Positions 6,809-9,790 of a stretch of DNA of 9,790 bases are shown here, one piece after another. Below the pieces are notes generated by a model, which had not been told where the DNA came from, made no database searches, and saw nothing but the letters and a program-made list of their open reading frames with translations. Within the stretch, counting starts at the first letter, position 1. Each line of letters starts with the position of its first letter. The position numbers and the translations under genes were made by a program. Location: contig RGQW01000057.1 of the NCBI GenBank assembly GCA_010029945.1, forward strand, positions 1 to 9,790, read 5' to 3'. Origin of the DNA: Actinomycetota bacterium. GTDB taxonomy: Bacteria; Actinomycetota; Actinomycetes; S36-B12.

Positions 6809-6846
6809 GTGTCCGGCCGGTATCTCAACTGTTTCGGGAGTGTTAA
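6809..6846 (-). promoter_or_regulatory. Four-box GlnR-type operator upstream of glnA1
   Basis: Read on the minus strand toward glnA1, the site is TTAAC-n6-GAAAC-n6-GATAC-n6-GACAC, so four AC dinucleotides are spaced exactly 9 nt apart. This is the a1-b1-a2-b2 arrangement of the actinobacterial GlnR consensus (gTnAC-n6-GaAAC, repeated). The second box is perfect and the others match at all but one base. The spacing stops at exactly four boxes on either side. GlnR is the known nitrogen regulator of glnA in Streptomyces and mycobacteria; binding here is inferred. PhoP boxes also have 11-nt periodicity, but no GTTCA core is present. The site lies 26 bp from the RDD start, so it could influence both genes. 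Confidence 0.8.
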
Positions 6847-6859
6847 CCGTCCGGCCTCC

Positions 6860-6865
6860 TACGCT
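6860..6865 (+). promoter_or_regulatory. Putative -10 element of the RDD gene (leaderless)
   Basis: TACGCT fits TAnnnT and ends 7 nt before the GTG at 6873, placing the transcript start at the start codon. A G-run directly against the GTG is too close to act as a Shine-Dalgarno. No clear -35 is seen; the region 17 bp upstream overlaps the end of the GlnR-type operator. Confidence 0.5.
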
Positions 6866-6872
6866 GGGGGGT

Positions 6873-7244
6873 GTGGAGGAGCAGCGCGCGTGGTTCGGCC
6901 GACGTGTCGTTGCCTTCCTTATTGACTGGTTCGCCAGCGTTCTGGTGGCCCTCCTGGCCTTCCCCCAGTTCCCCTACGGCTCCAACGGCTCCATGCTCGC
7001 CACGCTGGCGGTGTTCGTCGTCGAGATCACGGTGCTCACCTGGCTGACGGGAGCGTCCTTTGGGCAGCGGCTGGTGAGGCTGCGGGTGGTGTCCATCGAC
7101 GGTGGGCGGGTGCCGCTGTGGCGGGTACTCGTGCGGACGCTGTTGATCTGCCTAGTCATTCCAGCCGTGGTCTACGACGACGATGGACGAGGGGTGCACG
7201 ACCGACTCGCGCATACCCGGGTCGTTCGGGTGGGGGCTAGCTAA
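6873..7244 (+). CDS. Small RDD-family membrane protein
   Basis: A 123-residue integral membrane protein of the RDD family, whose exact function is unknown. The family's Arg-Asp-Asp pattern is visible: R11 and D18 in RRVVAFLIDW, and D110 in GRGVHDRLAHTRVV. Three hydrophobic segments lie at about 12-30, 41-58 and 86-101, and SFGQRLVRLRVVSIDGG (62-78) is the usual loop signature. The GTG start gives the standard N-terminus (VEEQRAWFGRR); the same frame is open far upstream, antisense to glnA1, but that is composition only. An RDD gene beside glnA is conserved in mycobacteria (Rv2219A position) and Streptomyces, so a link to nitrogen metabolism is often guessed but not shown. It diverges from glnA1 and may share its operator. 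Confidence 0.88.
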   Translation: MEEQRAWFGRRVVAFLIDWFASVLVALLAFPQFPYGSNGSMLATLAVFVVEITVLTWLTGASFGQRLVRLRVVSIDGGRVPLWRVLVRTLLICLVIPAVVYDDDGRGVHDRLAHTRVVRVGAS

Positions 7245-7255
7245 CGGAGCACTTT

Positions 7256-7927
7256 TTACCGGCGTTGCCGCCGCACCTGGCGAGGACTGGTCGGCATCGG
7301 GCCCTTGGGGATGGGCATGGATTGTTGGGCGTTCCCGATCGCTTCCAGTCGACGACGGACCTCGGTCACTTCGCTTCCACGCAGGTTCTTGGGCAGCTTG
7401 CCGAGGGTCTTTTGGATTTGCCGAAGCGTGATCTGGCCCTCTTCGTCTCCGATTTGGATCTCGTAGATCGGGATGTCGGGAACCCACCGGGCGGTCTTCT
7501 TGCGCTCACTGGTCAGCATGTGACCAACCCGGGTCGGCGCACCTTCGGACACCAAGATCACCCCCGGCTTGCCGATCACTCGGGAGACCATGTCCTGGTT
7601 GCGGTTGACGGCGACCGCGGGTGTGACGGCCCACTTCCCGCGCAGGGATTCGATGACCGCGGCCGCTGCTCCGGGTTGGCCCTCGATGCGCGAGTACGCG
7701 GCGCGCATCGCGCGACGACTGAACCAGAACGTCCCGGCGAGCAGACCCATCGGGAGAGCGATGAGCACGGCGGTCAACCAGTTGATGAAAATCGAGACCG
7801 GGACCGCGATCACGATGATCGTGGCGAGCACGATGCCGAGGACCTCGGCCCACAAGAACTTGTAGACCTTCTGGGTCATCGACCAGTTCTGGCCGATCGC
7901 TGCGAGGCTGGATTTGATCTTGCCCAT
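7256..7927 (-). CDS. DUF4191 family membrane protein
   Basis: A 223-residue protein of the DUF4191 family, conserved in actinobacteria next to lipA and of unknown function. Two adjacent hydrophobic segments (about 24-47 and 49-68) form a membrane hairpin. A soluble domain follows, with the conserved stretch AVNRNQDMVSRVIGKPGVILVSEGAP (106-131), and then a basic C-terminal tail ending QVRRQRR. The ATG start gives a normal family N-terminus (MGKIKSSL). It lies 11 nt after the MOSC gene stop and is the last gene of the lipB-lipA-MOSC-DUF4191 operon. Its stop is 11 nt from that of the convergent RDD gene, with no clear terminator between. M. tuberculosis Rv2219 occupies the same position. Confidence 0.88.
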   Translation of the reverse strand: MGKIKSSLAAIGQNWSMTQKVYKFLWAEVLGIVLATIIVIAVPVSIFINWLTAVLIALPMGLLAGTFWFSRRAMRAAYSRIEGQPGAAAAVIESLRGKWAVTPAVAVNRNQDMVSRVIGKPGVILVSEGAPTRVGHMLTSERKKTARWVPDIPIYEIQIGDEEGQITLRQIQKTLGKLPKNLRGSEVTEVRRRLEAIGNAQQSMPIPKGPMPTSPRQVRRQRR

Positions 7928-7938
7928 GGGCAGGGAGC

Positions 7939-8469
7939 CTAGTCCGGCTCGTGCACGGTCACGGCGTCACCGGGTCGCACCGTTCCGGGATGCTCCATCC
8001 AGCCGGTGACTCCACGAAGGCCCCACGCGGCCTTGGGGAAGGATTCGGGGCGAGAGCCGTAGACGCGCTCGAGCATTCCGCCGGCGATCGTGCACGGAGC
8101 GTTGGGTCCCCCCAGCATGATGACCGCTCCGGAGGCGAAGACCAGGCGCGTCATGCGAGGCAGCGCGGTGAGTGCGTCGATGCCCTCGGTGCAGATGTTG
8201 TCGGCGATCACTCCGGGGTCGATGCGCGGAATGCCCATCGCGGTGGCTATCTGCGCGAGTTCCCCGGTGTCCACGATCGACACCTGGCGGTGGTTGCGGA
8301 TCGAGGTTCCGCGGGTGAACACCGATGACTGTCGTGTATCGGAGGCCATTCGCTCACCGTGGTGGCGATCTCCGACGGGACCACCCCAATCCAGCTCCAG
8401 AACATCGACCGACACCGGCTCGTCGATGTCGGATGGCCACACGTGGGTGGCGACAACGCGGGCGCTCAT
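7939..8469 (-). CDS. MOSC-domain protein (possible sulfur carrier)
   Basis: A 176-residue stand-alone MOSC-type protein. MOSC domains occur at the C-terminus of molybdenum-cofactor sulfurases and in small bacterial proteins, and are thought to carry sulfur on a conserved cysteine. Visible features are GDRHHGER (33-40), NHRQVSIVD (59-67), a DNICTEGIDALTALP block (90-104), the candidate carrier C126 in GGPNAPCTIAGGMLERV and the closing RPGDAV (165-170). There is no signal peptide or membrane segment, so it is cytoplasmic. Its ATG overlaps the lipA stop as ATGA and it has no Shine-Dalgarno, so it is probably translated by coupling to lipA. No MOSC gene sits here in the mycobacterial locus as I recall it. 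The substrate is unknown; a role in sulfur handling for LipA or in molybdenum cofactor use is only a guess. Confidence 0.82.
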   Translation of the reverse strand: MSARVVATHVWPSDIDEPVSVDVLELDWGGPVGDRHHGERMASDTRQSSVFTRGTSIRNHRQVSIVDTGELAQIATAMGIPRIDPGVIADNICTEGIDALTALPRMTRLVFASGAVIMLGGPNAPCTIAGGMLERVYGSRPESFPKAAWGLRGVTGWMEHPGTVRPGDAVTVHEPD

Positions 8470-9431
8470 GTGACGGTGATACGCGCCACGGCACCGGACT
8501 CACGGGCCGCAAGAGCCTGCTCATACAGCTTCCCGGCCCGGTAGCTCGAGCGAACGAGGGGGCCGCTCATCACTCCGGAGAAGCCGAGTTCGGTGGCGAC
8601 ATCGGCGAGTTCGACGAATTCCTCCGGGTGCACCCACCGTTCGACCGGATGGTGACGGGGTGAGGGCCGCAGGTACTGGGTGATCGTGATGAGTTCGCAG
8701 CCAGCCTCAACGAGGTCACTAAGGGCCTGCTCCACCTCGTCGCGGGTCTCACCCATGCCCAGGATCAGGTTGCTTTTGGCGACCAGTCCGACACTGCGCG
8801 CCTGGGTGAGGACGTCCAGGCTGCGCTCGTACCGGAACGCGGGGCGAATCCTCTTGAAGATGCGCGGCACCGTTTCAACGTTGTGCGCGAGGACTTCTGG
8901 ACGCGCGTCGAAAACTTCTCCAAGGAGGGCCGGGTTAGCGGAGAAGTCCGGAATCAAGAGTTCGACCTTCGTGCCGATGCCGAGGCCGTGGATCTGTCGA
9001 ACGGTCTCCGCATACAACCACGAACCCTCATCCTCGAGGTCATCCCGGGCGACCCCGGTCACCGTCGCGTACCGCAACTCCATCTTCTCGACCGATTCGG
9101 CCACTCGCCGCGGCTCGTCCACATCGAGTGGCTCGGGCTTGCCGGTGTCGATCTGACAGAAGTCGCAGCGCCGGGTGCACTGCTCTCCTCCGATGAGGAA
9201 GGTCGCCTCGCGGTCCTCCCAGCACTCGAAGATATTCGGGCACCCGGCTTCCTGGCAGACGGTGTGCAGGCCCTCGTTGCCGACGAGTTCCTTGATGCGC
9301 TGGTATTCCGGACCGGTGCGCATGCGCGTCTTGATCCACGGCGGCTTGCGCTCGATCGGCGTCTCGGCGTTACGCGCTTCGATGCGCAGAAGCTTGCGGC
9401 CGTCGGCGTTGGTTCCCGAATACACAGTCAT
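8466..9431 (-). CDS. lipA: Lipoyl synthase
   Basis: LipA is a radical-SAM enzyme that inserts two sulfurs into protein-bound octanoyl groups to make lipoate for pyruvate, 2-oxoglutarate and glycine-cleavage complexes. The 321-residue protein has the auxiliary cluster motif CX4CX5C (C59, C64, C70 in CQEAGCPNIFEC), the radical-SAM CX3CX2C motif (C85, C89, C92 in CTRRCDFC) and the C-terminal RSSYRAG with S296, the serine ligand of the auxiliary cluster. HNVETVPRIFKRIRP and LGMGET are typical. It overlaps lipB upstream by ATGA and the MOSC gene downstream by ATGA. An AGGGAG lies before its ATG within the lipB 3' end. All key residues are present. Confidence 0.98.
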   Translation of the reverse strand: MTVYSGTNADGRKLLRIEARNAETPIERKPPWIKTRMRTGPEYQRIKELVGNEGLHTVCQEAGCPNIFECWEDREATFLIGGEQCTRRCDFCQIDTGKPEPLDVDEPRRVAESVEKMELRYATVTGVARDDLEDEGSWLYAETVRQIHGLGIGTKVELLIPDFSANPALLGEVFDARPEVLAHNVETVPRIFKRIRPAFRYERSLDVLTQARSVGLVAKSNLILGMGETRDEVEQALSDLVEAGCELITITQYLRPSPRHHPVERWVHPEEFVELADVATELGFSGVMSGPLVRSSYRAGKLYEQALAARESGAVARITVT

Positions 9432-9790
9432 GGCGTGACTCCCTGCAGGCTGCCGAGGCGATCAATGACAAGCGGCAGAGCCTGTCGAACGCTCACCTCG
9501 CGGCCGATCTCACGCGAGAGAGAGGTTACGGAAGCATCGGCGATGCCGCAGGGGATGATCCGGTCGAACGCCGTCAGATCGCAATCGCAGTTCAGTGCGA
9601 ATCCATGCATGGTCACGCCTTTGGCTACGCGAATGCCGATCGCTGCGATCTTGCGATCAGGTCCGTGCGCGTCGGCCGGAACCCAGACGCCGCTTCGGCC
9701 CTCCACCTGGGTGCCGGTGACGCCGAATTCCGCGCAGACGTCGATGAGCAGGGTCTCGATTCGACGCACGTAGGCGACGACGTCGATGGG
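9428..9790 (-). CDS. lipB: Octanoyl-[acyl-carrier-protein]:protein octanoyltransferase, C-terminal part (5' end outside window)
   Basis: LipB moves octanoate from acyl carrier protein to lipoyl domains, giving the substrate for LipA. The last 120 residues are present. The visible start-like GTG at 9769 is internal: the frame continues to the window edge as PIDVVAYVRRIE, a normal family segment. The catalytic lysine is in RKIAAIGIRV and the catalytic cysteine in IIPCGIAD, with HGFALN between, as expected for the Lys/Cys acyltransferase. The stop overlaps the lipA start as ATGA, so the two are translationally coupled. The promoter of the whole operon lies to the right of the window. Confidence 0.95.
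   Translation of the reverse strand, partial: PIDVVAYVRRIETLLIDVCAEFGVTGTQVEGRSGVWVPADAHGPDRKIAAIGIRVAKGVTMHGFALNCDCDLTAFDRIIPCGIADASVTSLSREIGREVSVRQALPLVIDRLGSLQGVTP

Noticed and set aside
5907..6872. Long plus-strand open frame continuous with the RDD gene, antisense to glnA1
   Set aside because: It lies wholly opposite a complete, well-conserved glnA1. Its translation shows no family features, and the RDD homology begins only at the GTG at 6873. Long antisense frames are expected at this GC content.
7253..7257. T-run as an intrinsic terminator of the RDD gene
   Set aside because: No stable hairpin precedes it; only a short GCTAGC palindrome is present.
9767..9769. GTG at 9769 as the lipB start
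   Set aside because: The frame stays open to the window edge and encodes conserved LipB sequence; about half of the protein lies outside the window.

Overview
The window is a piece of an actinobacterial chromosome. The evidence is high GC, GTG starts used alongside ATG, and a gene order (glnA2-glnE converging on glnA1, then an RDD membrane gene, a DUF4191 gene, lipA and lipB) that matches the glutamine synthetase locus of Mycobacterium tuberculosis and relatives, recalled from general knowledge. nadE beside glnA2 and the near Streptomyces-like protein sequences suggest a lineage outside the mycobacteria. I cannot place the organism more precisely from the sequence alone.

Layout, left to right. 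Positions 1-773 (minus) hold the 5' part of nadE (glutamine-dependent NAD+ synthase, amidase domain only). A 68-bp divergent gap carries back-to-back, apparently leaderless promoters with one palindromic GlnR-like box between them. glnA2 (842-2179, plus) and glnE (2209-5214, plus) form an operon. glnE converges on glnA1 (5304-6728, minus), and the two share one strong hairpin terminator. A divergent regulatory region of about 144 bp follows. It holds a four-box GlnR-type operator, a probable glnA1 promoter, two leader hairpins and a perfect Shine-Dalgarno, and a leaderless promoter for the RDD membrane gene (6873-7244, plus). The RDD gene converges, with an 11-nt gap, on a minus-strand operon reading lipB (5' end outside the window), lipA, a MOSC-domain gene and a DUF4191 membrane gene.

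How the genes work together. GlnA1 makes glutamine and carries the adenylylatable tyrosine. GlnE adenylylates and de-adenylylates it. GlnA2 is a GSI-alpha type paralogue whose Streptomyces counterpart is reported as a gamma-glutamylpolyamine synthetase. NadE consumes glutamine as nitrogen donor. The GlnR-like sites tie the two divergent regions to nitrogen status. LipB and LipA assemble protein-bound lipoate. Most of the window is conserved housekeeping sequence. The points worth checking are the cis-regulatory elements (operators, leaderless promoters, a hairpin against the glnA1 ribosome site), the MOSC gene fused translationally to the lipoate operon, and substrate-site and modification-site residues of GlnA2. 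I found no mobile element, RNA gene, CRISPR array or clearly undescribed system.
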